Below, one piece after another: positions 12,762-25,500 of a DNA stretch of 64,000 nt; within the stretch, counting starts at the first letter, position 1; every line of letters starts with the position of its first letter. Position numbers and translations under genes: made by a program. Where the stretch lies: contig JANTQA010000016.1 of NCBI GenBank assembly GCA_027625915.1, forward strand, positions 625,001 to 689,000, read 5' to 3'. The stretch comes from Anaeramoeba flamelloides. Lineage: Eukaryota > Metamonada > Anaeramoebidae. The notes beneath the pieces were generated by a model. That model saw only the letters and a program-made list of their open reading frames with translations, did not search any database and was not told where the DNA came from.

Positions 12762-13213
12762 TCTTAGAAGAGAAAATTATTTTGAAAAAGAATTAAAAAA
12801 ATAAAACCAACAAATGTTTCCCAAAATTTTACAATTCTGAATTACAATGCTTTTATAACATAAAAAGAGAATACTTTAAAGATTTTAATACATTATGAGA
12901 ATAATCATTATCTCTGAAGAAAGAAAATTACAAATCTATTTAATTAAAAAAGTAGGTTTATTTTATAAAAATACTACCAAATAGGGACATATTTTTTGGA
13001 TCAAGACTTTCATTTTAAGCTTGTTTAAGCTCACATTTTTTTCAACTCAAAAATAATCAAGATTAAACCGCAAAAAAAAGTCCAAGAAGATTTTAAATGG
13101 AAAATCCCTTGAAAAAAAAAAAGTAAAATCAATCAAAAAGGGGAACAAATTTACTTTAAAGAGTTATTCATAACAATATTATCAACCAATCAAATAACAT
13201 CAATTTATATCTA

Positions 13214-14535
13214 CAGTGGTGTAAATAACCTGTTTTTTTCATTTAAACCCATACTGGTATTTGAATAATAAAAGGGATTTTTTTTCACTTCATTTTTAAT
13301 TTCTCTTTTTTAAGAGAACATAGATCGAGAACCTTAAATTGTAACCTAATCTCTTTGAGAACTTTATTTATAAAAAAAAAATATGGAAAAGGAAGTGAAA
13401 ATTCTTTCCCATTTAGAATTCAAATACCAGTAAGGAAAATTTAAGGACTATCTGAATTTTATGCTCTGTGAGCATTGAAATGCAAAACAGTAAATAGAGT
13501 AAGACCCTAAAAATATAGTGAATTGAGGGAAAGTCAAAATATTGCCAATTTTTAGCAATTTAAAATTTTGACTAAAATCATTTATTGATCCAAAAACTTT
13601 TCAAAAAATCCCAACAAAGCAAGGTAAAAATAAAAAGCTATTTTTTTGATATTGGGAAAATGTCACTCCACTTTCTTTTCAAATGGGTGGCTACAGTCAC
13701 CACCAACTCTAACATACTTCAATATAAAGTGGACTGACATTTTCCCAATATCATTTTGGAAGTCGAAAATTTTGAGTGAAAAATTTTATATTTGGAAAGT
13801 AAATTTTTTTTGCCTTCCTCAAAAACAACCTAAATTTTACATTTTAACAAGATCTATTAACTCAATATTCTTTTGAGTTCATAATTCGTGTTGTAGGTAT
13901 AAAAGTAATAGCCACTGGGAATAAAATTCGAATAATCCTTAACTCGTGGAAAAAAATAAGCTAACTGTTCCTGATAGTTGAATTATCAAAGTGAAAAAAT
14001 TTTCACTTCCTTATCCATATTTTTCTTTTATAATTGGAATTTTCAGGAATATAATGCAATTTGTGGCTTTGTCTGTGAAAAGGGAAATCAGGAAAAGGAA
14101 ATGAAATTATTTCCCATTTATAATTCAATAACCAGTAAAATAAAAGAAACAAATTAATGGGATAAAAACAGCACATAAACAAGAAATTAGGGGTTTTTAA
14201 TATATTTAAAAAAAAAGAATTATGGTGATTATGAATGAATAAACAATCTAATTTTTTACCAAAAAAATGGGAAATATATTATTTTTTGAATTTTTATTAA
14301 AAAATCATTTAATTTCACAAAATTTATAATTATGACAAAATTTTTGAAACAAAAGATATTTAATATTATTGAATCATTTAAAATAATCAAAGATCTAACC
14401 TCTAAAGTCAATTTAAATCTGAACCAAATATGTATGTCTCTTTCTCAACTGAAATACCCAAGTCAGGAAAAAAAAAAAGATTTAAATTTTTGTAATATTG
14501 TAAAAGGTTGTCAACAAAGGTTATTTACACCACTG
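13214..14535. mobile_element. Element with Tc1/mariner-type ends, no visible transposase
   Basis: Both ends read CAGTGGTGTAAATAACCT inward and are flanked by TA (13212-13213 and 14536-14537), the classic Tc1/mariner target duplication. The element is 1322 bp, about the size of a complete Tc1. I can read no transposase DDE/D motif or helix-turn-helix in either strand, so it is either a deletion and insertion composite or very decayed. Its interior carries ACTGGTATTTG repeats (13252, 13425 and 14130) and a nested small inverted repeat at 13640-13750. Part of the body resembles 22180-23340 in the MED12 intron. Confidence 0.72.
13640..13750. repeat. Small inverted repeat nested in the mariner-like element
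   Basis: GATATTGGGAAAATGTCACT at the left returns as AGTG..ACATTTTCCCAATATC at 13715-13750, with one or two mismatches over about 28 bp and a spacer of about 45 bp. It may be a short MITE inserted in the larger element, or its subterminal repeat. Confidence 0.6.
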
Positions 14536-16239
14536 TACTTTTTTATTTAAATCACATAATTTATTTCGAGAACTCAATAAAGATAGGATCAGTTCAACTT
14601 TTAAAGCACAAACTTTCATCAATATTTAATTCAAAAAGAAAAAAAATTATAATGAAAGCACATTTTTTTATCGATTTTTTAAAAGTTTTTTTTTCATAAA
14701 ATATAAATATTTGTGCTTTAATTGGAAATTTTTTTTGTCACAAATTTTGTTCAAAGTTTCTAGCTTGAAAGTAATTTTAACTACAAATTTTTTAAAGAAA
14801 TTTTTAAATATAGATCAATCAAAGAAAAATCCGTTCCAAAAGACAGTATCAGAAAAAAAAAATATTATATATAATTTAAAACCCTATATTGTCTTTAATC
14901 AAATATTTTTTCATTTATTATTGAATCTTACTTTTCATTTTTAGCAAGGTTTACAATTAACAATTGTTTTATAACTTTTTTTTTTTTTTTTTCACTTATT
15001 CCCGAACTGGGTATGATTCTTATATATATTATAATTTATAAATATTACTTTTATAACCAACAAAATATTTAGGGGCTTTTAGGTATATTTGTTAAATCAA
15101 TCTTCTTAAAATTACATGGTAAGATTTTTTTTTAAAATTGTTCATTTAGTAGTAACAATTTTCAAAAATCCAAAATCAAAATGTCTAGTGAAAATACTCC
15201 AAAATCAAAATCTTCTAGTTAGTCTTTCTTTCCACTCATTTTAAAATATTATTGAATCAAATGTGGTAGAAAAACTGAACTAGAAAATAAATCGGAGGGA
15301 AATTCCCATTTATATGATGTAAAAAAAATTGCTTTTAAAACGTCATTGTTCAATAATTGCGGTTTAGTTTTTGTATCAATAATTATTTCTTAAATTTTTT
15401 ATCTAAATCCCAATAAACATAGAAAATTAGTAATTTCACGACTTTCTTCTAATTCAAAATCTTATACCATTCTTTCTATTATCACATTGATCACCCTTGC
15501 CACATAAACTAATATTACAATTAACCTTTCTAAAGCATAATGAGATAATTATTTAAATTTGTTTTGTTTTTTTAATTTGTAAATAGTTTTTAAAAAAATC
15601 AAAAATTAATTGATATTTTTAATATGTTTTCAGTTGTAAATTCATATTTTTTAGCTCGTACCTTCTAATCTTTCAATTTTTTTCTTTTTTTACATTTCTG
15701 AAAACAAAATAAAAAATATCTCAACATATATAAACAATAAGTTAGTTTGTCTCTATGAACAATCTTAAAAAAGAATTCAAAAAACATCAATATACTTTGA
15801 AATACACCATTTAAATTGATATCTTGATTCTATTGTATTATTATTTGAATATAAATTGAAAATTTCTAATTTATCTTTCCTTACTTAAAGAAGCAGATAT
15901 CTATTACCAATTTTAAGTACCATAGATATATTCAAAATTGAAGTATTCAAATCATTTCTTTAACCAAAGATATTGATTTATTCAAAAAAAATGGAATGGA
16001 ATATATCAGAGTATAATATATTTATAGACAAATCAAAAAAACAGAAATCGAATGAATTAATAAACCGATCAAGATAAAATAAAATAAAAAACATTTGTTT
16101 ATTAATCTTGTTTTCATTATTTGATACTATTACTTCTTATTAACTTTTTTTTACTTCAGTTTTATTCATAATTCTGAATATTAAAAAATTTTATTTGAAA
16201 AAATATCGATTAATAAACAACTTTCCATTTCCTTAGAAT

Positions 16240-16870
16240 ATAGTAAAATAAATTTAAATTCCAATTTTTATTTAATTCATCTAATTTTAGTTTTGGTTCA
16301 GAAAATTAACCCCAATTCAAAAAATTTAATACACCAAAATTTAATTTTTGAAAAAAAATCTTATTGAATCAATTCAAGAAGAAATACCAAATTATAACCA
16401 TTGACTAATTGGAAGGTTAACAATTATCTATAAATTACAAGACCAAAAAAAAAAATAAATAAATAATTATTAATAAATTATCGGTGTTTGAACATTTTGG
16501 AGAGAGTAGAACAATAAAATGTATTGATAAATTTGTATCAATTCTATTAGGTATTATTAATCGATTAAAAGTTAGACACGATCAACTAATTGTATTTTAG
16601 TTTCTTTATTTTGAACAACTCAACTTTGTATAATAATAATCAATTCTTGAAAAAAATTATTGATCAAACAAAACAAGTTCACTTAATTATAAAAATAAAA
16701 TGAAAACATAAAACTAAAAGATAACAAAATGATTTTCATATTTTACAAAAATCAAAATTATTTCCAATTATCAGGAAATTGTATTATTGTAATTGTTTTA
16801 AAAGTTTTAGCTGTATGGAAAATTTTGAATCATAGTTTTGATAAAAATAATCAATTTTAAAATATTCACT
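16240..16870. repeat. Dispersed repeat, inverted relative to 29870-30450
   Basis: Shared blocks include CAATTCAAAAAATTTAATAC, GAATCAATTCAAGAAGAAAT, ACCAAATTATAACCATTGAC and AGTTTTAGCTGTATGGAAAA, all present in inverse form in MED12 intron 1. A shorter related piece (TTTCAGGAAATTGTATTA) occurs near 63430. No coding signal is seen, so its class is unknown. Confidence 0.55.
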
Positions 16871-17251
16871 GTCATTTCTCTTCTTCAATACTTTGCCCAT
16901 CAAATTAGAACCACATCTATTGATTGTTTTTCTTTTTCTCTAATTGTTAAACTAAAAAAAAAAATTCACTTTATAAAGAAAAAAAAAAACTGAAAAAAAG
17001 TAAATCGAAAAATAATAAAAAAATTAATAATTAATAACTACAAAAAAAAAAAAAAGTTAAAATTTTTAGATTTAATTCAAATTAGAAATATCAATTTTGT
17101 TTAAATTATTAATTTTAATATTAATAAATATTAAAAAGAAAAAATTAAAAATTCAAATAAGAATCCAAACAAGAAAAATAAAAATAAATATAAATTTGAA
17201 GAAGAAAAAAAAAAAAAAAAAAAAAAAGGAGAAAGATAGGAATGAATATTT

Positions 17252-19560
17252 TTATTTTCTAGTTCTAGTTCTTCTTCTTTTAACAATTCTTCTTCCGCCT
17301 ACTACAAGAGGTGATAAAAAAGTTTCGTTATAGCCTTCCAAAATTGTCCAATAATCGATTAAGCAGGGGTTATTTAAAGAAGGAGTTTCGAGTTTGATTG
17401 AATAGGAAACCTTGCCTTGACGAATATTGCTTCTTTGGCTTTGTGACCGAGTAAATAATTGTTTGCTGCTTAAATTTTTATCTTGTGAGATTCCGTTTGT
17501 TGTAGTATAATATTTAAAATAGGGTATTGCATTTCTAAATTTTTTTTTCAATTTTGGTGTTAAATTAGATTTTTCAAGATGATTCCAAATGAAAAAGAAT
17601 TTGTTTTGTTTTGATTTAATTTCAAGAATGAAAAAACTAAAAATATCAAAAAGATAAGTTGCCAGGTCTGGGCATTGGAAGCATTTAATTTCATATTGGC
17701 ACAATACACTTCTTAAATCAATAATTATTTTACAAAAATTACTGCATTTTGATTGGTCATTAAAGGAAGAGCGGCAGCAATTTAATAATCTAACTCTTAA
17801 AAATACCGAAGAAACAAAATGATCGAAATCTTCTTCTTCTTTTAAAGACTTTTTCTTTTTTTCATCTTTATCATTTGTTTTAATTTCATTATCTTTTTCA
17901 TTTTCAATTTCCATTTTATTTGGATTATTGTTAGTGCTCGTATTAATTTGGTTACCATCACCACCAGTGTTACTGTTGCTATTGGTGTTTTTATTGGTGT
18001 TAGCATTAGTGTTATTATTAGTTGCTACTTTTTTTTTTGTGTTAATATTTGTATTGTTCATCAATTGCTTTAATTGATCAAAAATTGAATTCAATTTTTG
18101 GCTCGATATTGAAACTGTTCTAAAAAGAGTAGTAAATAAATCAATTAAGGAATTAATAATGATTAAACTTTCTTTAAATCGTTTCCCCTTGAATAAATTG
18201 AGATCTTGGAATAATTTGCTTATTTGATTGATTGTTTCATTTTTAATATTTGACGTTACCTGGAGAATTAACCGTTTAAAAATGCCAGATAATGAAGGTT
18301 CTTTCATCAGTCTATTGATGATTGTGTTTATTAAAAAATATGTAATTTCCTCATATTGCACGTTGTTGGAATTTATCAATATATTTAAGCCCAAAGAAGA
18401 AAAATGGATCGTCCAACAATTGATATTCATTAAAATGGTTTTTATGTTATCTTTTAAATTGTTTTCAAGCTGAAGTGATTCGAAGGGATACAATTTTAAT
18501 AATAAAGATAATTGAGATTTTTGTGAAGATAATTTTTTGAAATCGTCATATAGCGCAAGGTTATTGAAAGATAATTTTAAACAGTATTTTCTGATTAGTG
18601 GCTGTTTGCAGATGGTCGATAAAGCAAGATCCAAAGTTGAATGGATGTTGCTTTTTTGGATAATTTTCTCATTGCCTAAATAGTTTTGAAATGTTTTCAA
18701 AATCTGGAAAATTATTTCGATCGATACTTGATTGATCATAAAATCCATATTCGTTACGACATTGCTTAATTGGTCATGATAAAATTCACATTCGTTGGAA
18801 AGTAAAATTGTGATTGCCTGAATACAAAAAATTATAATTGCTTCATTGAATTTCTTGGGATTGTTTATTTGCTTCATTTTGTTTTCAATGCAATTAAACA
18901 ATACCCTCCCGACTAAATCATCGATTCTAATGCAATTGGTTTGACAAATTAAGAAGAAAAATATAATAACATTGACAGGGTTTGAAATTTTTTGAACATT
19001 GTTGATTAAAAATGTTTTTAAATTTGATAAAAAGTGTTGATCTAACAAGAGCGTGGATGTATTTTTTAGCATAATTTCTAAAAGTAATGAAGAGCATAAA
19101 ACTGGATCACCGTCTCCTAAAAGTAAAAATTTGCTGAACTGCTTAATTAGATATAATGTTAATTCAGTTCTTTTTGTATTGAAAAGCGCATTCAAATATT
19201 TATCTTTCCCATCTTGATACTTTTCTTTCTTTTTTATAAATTCCCAATTTAAATGCCTTACTTGGATTTGGCTTTCCTTTTTGGGAACAGATCGCAAATT
19301 TAAACTTCGTTTAAAATCAAGTTGAGTTGTCAATGTTTGTTTAGTTGCGTTAATTTTTTTATTTATTTTTACTAATTCAAGTTGTAATGGCCTATTGACA
19401 AAATTTAATTGTGTTAATTTCTGAATTAATTGTGAAATATTTTCAACATTACGAAGCCTCCAAAAAAATGCTGTAATAAAATTTGAAAAATGTTTTGCTA
19501 AAGATAAAAATCTTTGTTCCGTTCTTAAGACCTTTTGTTTTGCTAGTAATGCTTGTACGA

Positions 19561-19561
<1 letters not shown>
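17252..19561 (-). CDS. Probable MED12 C-terminal exon (alpha-helical)
   Basis: A 2310-base exon of 769 residues plus stop begins IVQALLAKQKVLRTEQRFLS directly after a TA-repeat acceptor. It runs open upstream of any Met, so the exon cannot start at its first Met. It consists of long hydrophobic helices (HEAT/ARM-like in feel), an N/T-rich stretch and an acidic K/E/D tract (encoded at about 17820-18060), and ends in a basic RRIVKRRRTRTRK tail. I recognise no domain. Its attachment to MED12 rests on strand, phase and expected length. A separate gene with exon 23814-24045 is the alternative. Confidence 0.65.
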
Positions 19562-19596
<35 letters not shown>

Positions 19597-22500
19597 TATA
19601 TATATATATTTTTATTTTTTTATTGATTATTTTTTTTTTTTTATATATTTATTTTTTTTTAACAAAAGAAGTAAGGTTATTTGATTTTTTAACAAATTTT
19701 TAAGGTTATTTATTTTTTTATTATTTATAAAATAAGTATGAATTTTTATTTTTATTAATTCAATTATCATTTGGATGAATTTGTTGAAGTTTTATTAAAT
19801 ACAATGAAAGTTTTTTTTTTATAATATAAAAAAAATTACTAAAGTTGTTTCGAATCTAAAAAAAAAAAAAAAAAATAAAATCCAAAAATTTATCTTGATG
19901 TTAAAATAAAAATGACTTTGGTGTCGATAAATTTTTAAATTAAATAACTAAAAGTAAAGACTTTATTTATTTTTTTTTTAATAAATTACTTTTTAGCCTT
20001 GGTTTTAAAGTTTTATTATAATTTGTCAATTATTTATTGTTTTTCTATTCACCTTTTTTTTAGTTTTACTTTTTTTTGCTCTAAAAAATGAATTAGCATT
20101 TTTTTTTTTTTTAGTTTAAAAATTAGAGAGGAAGAAAAATAATCAATTTTGTAGTTCTAATTTGGTGGGCAAGGTATTAGAGAAGAGAAATGGTGGTGAT
20201 AATTTAACTTCTTCTTGTATGCGATTGCCCTGTGCTGGTTTTAGCTTTCAGTGAGGGGGGTAATAATACCGTGTACTGGTCTCAATTTCTGTCAACTAAC
20301 GGTATTGTGCAAACAAGGTGGTATTATGGAGGTAATTTTGAAATTTCCAACATAGTCAACTTGTAAGAAAACAACCAATAATCCCATTTAATACTTTTGG
20401 TACCAAAAAAAAACGTTTTAAATTTTTGCTTTTTAATGTAATATTTTTTTACTCGATTTTATTTCTTGCTTTTCTGTCTCTTTTTCCTGTCTTTGTTTAA
20501 AAATAAAATTTTTCTTTTTAGTTTTTTATGAAATACTATTCTATGTGTTATAACCTCGTCTACAAGATAGCTAGGATACAAAAATATCAATAAATTTAGT
20601 GTTTAAGGAAGTTCCAGCAAGTGCCGTCAAGTGTCATCAAGTGCCTAGGTTTTCTTGAGGTTTTTTGTTTTATTTGTAAAATCAATAGTTTTTCGTTAGT
20701 TTTTTTTGAGTTTTCTATTTATTTCAAAAAGTAAAAAAAACCTAGAACACTTCACAAATAAAATAGAAAACCTCAAAAAAACCTAGAACACTTCACAAAT
20801 AAAACAGAAAACTCAAGAAAAGCTAATGACAGTCTATTTTTAAATTCAAAAGAATAAACCGAAAATTTATTTCTATTTTCAGTTTATTTTAAAAATTCAA
20901 AAAAACCTTACTGAAGTGTCTGTCAAGTGCCTAGCTTTTCTTTGGATTTTTTGTTTTTGTTTTGTGAGTGTTCTAGGTTTTTTTTTAATTTTTAAAATAA
21001 ACCGAAAATTTATTAAAATTTTCGGTTTATCTCAAAAAGTAAAAAAAACCTAACGAAAATCTATTGATTTTCTAAAAACAAAAATTAAAAAAAACCTATT
21101 GGTAAAGGAGGTAATTTTGTAGAATCAACTCTCTTAAGTATTATTAATAAAAAAAATTATCAATTATTTTAAAGGTTATTTCCTGACTTCTCATTTAACA
21201 ATTAACCTTTTTAAAAAGTTTTTAGATCAAATTCCCAAAATGGAAAGGTAAAATACTTTAAATTTATTCTTAGCAAAATTAAAATCATGTTATCTCTAAT
21301 TATGTATAACTTTGGATTTTTTTCTGAATTCTTTTCGGTTTTTAAATAATGATAAGTTTTCTTTTAAAATCAATCCTTAAATAGGAAAAAATATTTAATT
21401 TTCAAAATTAACCCAAAAAATTGTAATGATATAAATTTCGTAGCATAAATTACGAACTTGTATTACGTAAAATCTCTCTTTATTTTTCTCATAATTACAA
21501 AATTTCGCTCATAATTTTGTTTTTTTTAATTGAACTGAATTCGATTTTTATGAAAATTATTTAACTCGTTTTGTGTCAACTCCCAAATTTTGCTTTGCTG
21601 ATAAACTAGAAATTATGTTTTAAAAAATTTTTGTTAGTTTATAAGGTATTCCCAAAAAAGTGGGGTAAGAATTTTTTTTATATTTTAAATAATATTTTCT
21701 TTTGAAGTCGTTCTATTTGTAAATTGGTAATATAAAATTCAGAAAAATATAAACCCATGATTGAATCAGAACCTATTGTTTGCATTTCAAAATATGTAAA
21801 AAAATGAAAAAATTAAAGATTTTTTTGTTGGAAACGAGGATCTACTAATTTTCGATTACTTAAAAGTAGTAGTATGATAAGGATACAAACGATTTTTTAA
21901 AACAACAAAATTCTAGTTTTTATGTTTTTCATTCTCTGATAAATTATATCAAGATACAGTATTTTTGGAAAAAAATATTTACAACCAAAATGAAAAAAAT
22001 AATTACCAATTTTCACACTTGAAAAAAATCATATATAAAATTGTAATCATAAACTTTGATTATTGTATTAAAGTAATATCATAAAAGCAAATAAATTGAA
22101 TTATTGTGAAGAATCAATAAATTATGATGAATAACAATTTTGGATATTTAAAAAGTAATATTAGAATTAAGTTTAAGTTACATTCATATTTGATGCTCTG
22201 TAGGGGTTGGAATGAATTACCCGAATCAATAAAAAAGATTTTTAAGAATAAATATTATAGGAAAGTCAAGATATTGCAATTTTGGGATTGTAGTCGAAAA
22301 AAAAAAAAAACAAATTAATTGATAAAAAACTTGAATTATTTTCGAACCAAACAAGGCAAATTTAAAAATGATTTTTTTTGATTATCGCTGTTGGTCATAT
22401 CATAATTATTTTTAAGTATATATAGACACTTGGAGTGAGCTATCTGGTGATTCAAAATAATTTGGATATGACCATCAGTGATGAGATTTTAGATTTTCAA

Positions 22501-25500
22501 AAATTGAGAGAAAATTTTAAATTTTAAAGTTTGTAGAAAAAATGGAGAGAACAGAAAATTGAGAAAATTTTGAATTTTAAAATTTTAAAATTTTGTTTTT
22601 TGCAATTTGATTTTGATGGTTAAAATCGTTAAAAAAGTTTTTTATTTTTTTTGTATATTTTTGCAAAAACTTTTTCAATTTTTTAATATTTTTGTTTTTC
22701 AAATAAATTTTCTTTTTTAATTTCGTTAAATAGGGAACGAGATTTTTAAACAAATTTCAAAAAAGGATGAAAACCTTTTGCTTTCAAATTTCTGTGTGTT
22801 GAAAAATTAGAAACTAATAGCTACAATTACATTTTCAAATTCGAAAGATCCCGTTATTTGGAACACCAAAGTTTTTATATTTCCAATCTAGACCAGAACC
22901 ACCAATTTACAATTCGATACCAAAAAGAAATGTAAGAAATTTTTAAGTTTTGAATGACCTTGCAAATAAATAACAGTTCATTCAAAAGAAAGAAAAAACA
23001 CCAATCAACAAATTTTATTATTAATTTAAAGATCTCATCAAAGAAAATTAATTGCAAAATTGAAAATTCAACAACTAAGAATGGAAGTTCGAAACATAAG
23101 AAAGGAAAGGAAATGAATTATATATTTTGAAGCATCGTTAAATAAACTACGGTTAAAAATGGCAAAGATGTTAAATATGTCCCAAAAATGGTTTTGCCAA
23201 CTGATAATTTTCAAAAAAAAAACCTAAATGTTCAATTTTAACAAGATCCCTTGACAAAACTTTCTTTTAAGTGATTAAAAATGTTTCTACACCTAAAAAG
23301 AGTATTCACTAAACTTGGAATATGAATAATCCTTAATAAAGATATTTTTTAAAATAAAATCTGCACCTCTTCTTTGGAAAATAGCTTATAAAAAAAAGAA
23401 TTGTTTTTAAAAAGTTTTTTTAGTAATTTTTTTATAAAGCTAATGTATAAATTGTATTCGATAAATAAAAATTAATTTAAATTTTTTTTTAAAAACATGA
23501 TTAACATGAAGGGGATTCTAAATTCATTGTAATATTGGAGATTAATATTTTTTATCGATTTAAAAATGAATTATTTATTCACAAAAAATTTAAAAAGATT
23601 ATTTGTTTTTCTTCAAAAAAATTATTTTAAAATACATTTTTTTTTCAATTTGAAATAAAACTAAATTTTCTTTTTGGTTATTCCTTTAAATGAAAAAAAA
23701 AATTTCACAAAAAAAAATATCTTGTATTGAAGAGATAATCTGTTTTTTTTAAAAACAATGAATAAATTAATTTATTAAATTATTGATATTAAAAAAAAGA
23801 AAAATAATTTTACCTTTTCAATTTTATTTTGAGGTGCAAAAGAATATTCATATCTTTTAACCAATTTGAACAATTGTTTTTCAAATCCCTGTGTATGATA
23901 AAATAGCCAAATTATATCATCATTTAAGTTTGATAAATTTTGTGTAGCTTCATGGATATTCATTGCATAAGTAATGTTTACACTGAAATCTCCACCTAAG
24001 TATTTTTGATTCTTAAAAAGATTAAATTTACTTTTATTATTTATACTATTAAAAAATAATAATCAAATATTATTAGTTAAAAAAAAAAAAAGAATTATGT
24101 CAAAAAAAAAAAGAGAGTATAAAAAATTTTAATATACAACAAAACAAGGAAAAGCATTTTTATTAATTTTGAATTTTTTAGAAATAACACGAAATTATTT
24201 CTTTTTAAATGTAGTGGTCAAGAATAATACTTATAAGAGGGCTTCAAAAGAAATAATTAGAATAAATTTTTATTAAAATTGAGATTGTTTATATCATAAA
24301 GTAATCTTTTACTTTAAAAAAAAATCAAAATCTCATTTGATTAGTTCTATCTTTAGTAATATATAATTCATAATCCATCAAGAATTTTTAATAAAGATAA
24401 TTTTGTAAAAAGTAAAAAATTCTCGACCAATATGAATTTCATTTAGAAAAAAAGAATAAAAACTTCTTTGATTAATTTTATTAGAATTATTTATTTTTTG
24501 AGCTTTTTTTCCTGATTAAAATATTCTTATTTTTTTAGTTAAGTAAAAATAAAATAAAAAAAAAAACTAATTTCTAGATTTTCTATCATTAATTTTTGAA
24601 AAATTACAAATAAATACATATGATTTAGATTATATATACACATAATCGAAAAAAATGAACTTAACTGTAATAAAATTAGTTTTGAAGTTATAAATTAAAA
24701 AAAATTGATCTGTTGAAAATTTTTTCAAAGGGTTTTATAAATATTTTAAAGGTGTATATTGACTAAAAACAAATTAATTTTTTAGATTTTATCAAATTAA
24801 AATGTAAAAAAAAATATTTATGAGACCTTTATTTTTTTAATAAAGTTTCTTAAATAAAATGATCATTTTGGCAAAACAAAAATATTTCCAGAAGTTATTA
24901 CATAAATTTAAATTTTTTTTTTATTATTTTTAGACTTTTTGCTTTTTTCTAATTCCCTTTTTTAAGTTGTTTAGGTTCCTTGGGTTGCTTGGGTTCCTCC
25001 TTTTTTTGTTTTTTCGTGAAGTTTTTGGAGAAGGTAAAAGTGGATAAAAAAATTTAGAAGAATTAATAAAATTGGTCATTATTAGATCTTAAACCTACCA
25101 ACTTAACCGAATCGATTTGAAGTATACAAACTGAACGAAAGTAAAGGAAGTAAACTGGGTTTAACTGGAGTGATTTGAAGTAAACTGAATTGGCATTTTT
25201 GTACAATCTGTCTAGTCGGTACTTGGACTGGGTTAATGTTACTGGGTCATTGTCTGTATCTTGTATTAGAATTTTATGAAAACAAGATTTGGGAAACTTG
25301 TAACAAAAAAAAAATCAAAATAAAATTTTTTAAAAAAATAAATAAGATAATAAGAAGCAAATCAATAAAAACAAAAAAAGAAAAAGCCAATAAAAATACA
25401 AAAGAAAAGTTGGATAATAAAACTCTTATTCTTAAAAATCAGAATTTTATAGTTATACCCGATCTATCCCTAATAAAAAAAGTTTTTTATAACATGTTAT

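Larger units (their letters stand above)
12762..17251. other. Intergenic region between syntaxin and MED12, repeat-rich
   Basis: It holds the mariner-like element (13214-14535) and a diverged dispersed repeat at 16240-16870 that is inverted relative to 29870-30450. The rest, including several 60-80 codon frames with no composition or motif support, appears to be AT-rich non-coding DNA. The first few hundred bases probably include the syntaxin promoter, which I cannot delimit. Confidence 0.5.
19562..23813 (-). other. 4.25 kb intron before the last MED12 exon
   Basis: In gene orientation it begins GTAAAATT and ends in a TA repeat followed by TAG. It contains modular palindrome copy 2 (20600-21105), a dispersed repeat (20120-20420), a copy of sequence also present in the mariner-like element (about 22180-23340) and a short palindrome (22390-22482). 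The 64-codon frame at 22124-22318 contains RGWNELPESIKK, which resembles a LINE C-terminal phrase, but nothing around it supports a gene. Confidence 0.6.

Noticed and set aside
17097-17333. Plus-strand lysine-rich frame
   Set aside because: It runs through an A-rich tract and into the antisense of the MED12 C-terminus.
22124-22318. A frame with RGWNELPESIKK as a LINE protein end
   Set aside because: The phrase resembles LINE C-termini, but no other LINE similarity is seen nearby. The surrounding DNA is instead similar to the body of the mariner-like element.
24925-25020. Minus-strand K/P-rich reading (EEPKQPKEPKQ) as a further MED12 exon
   Set aside because: Low complexity, readable in two frames, and no splice sites that keep phase with neighbours.
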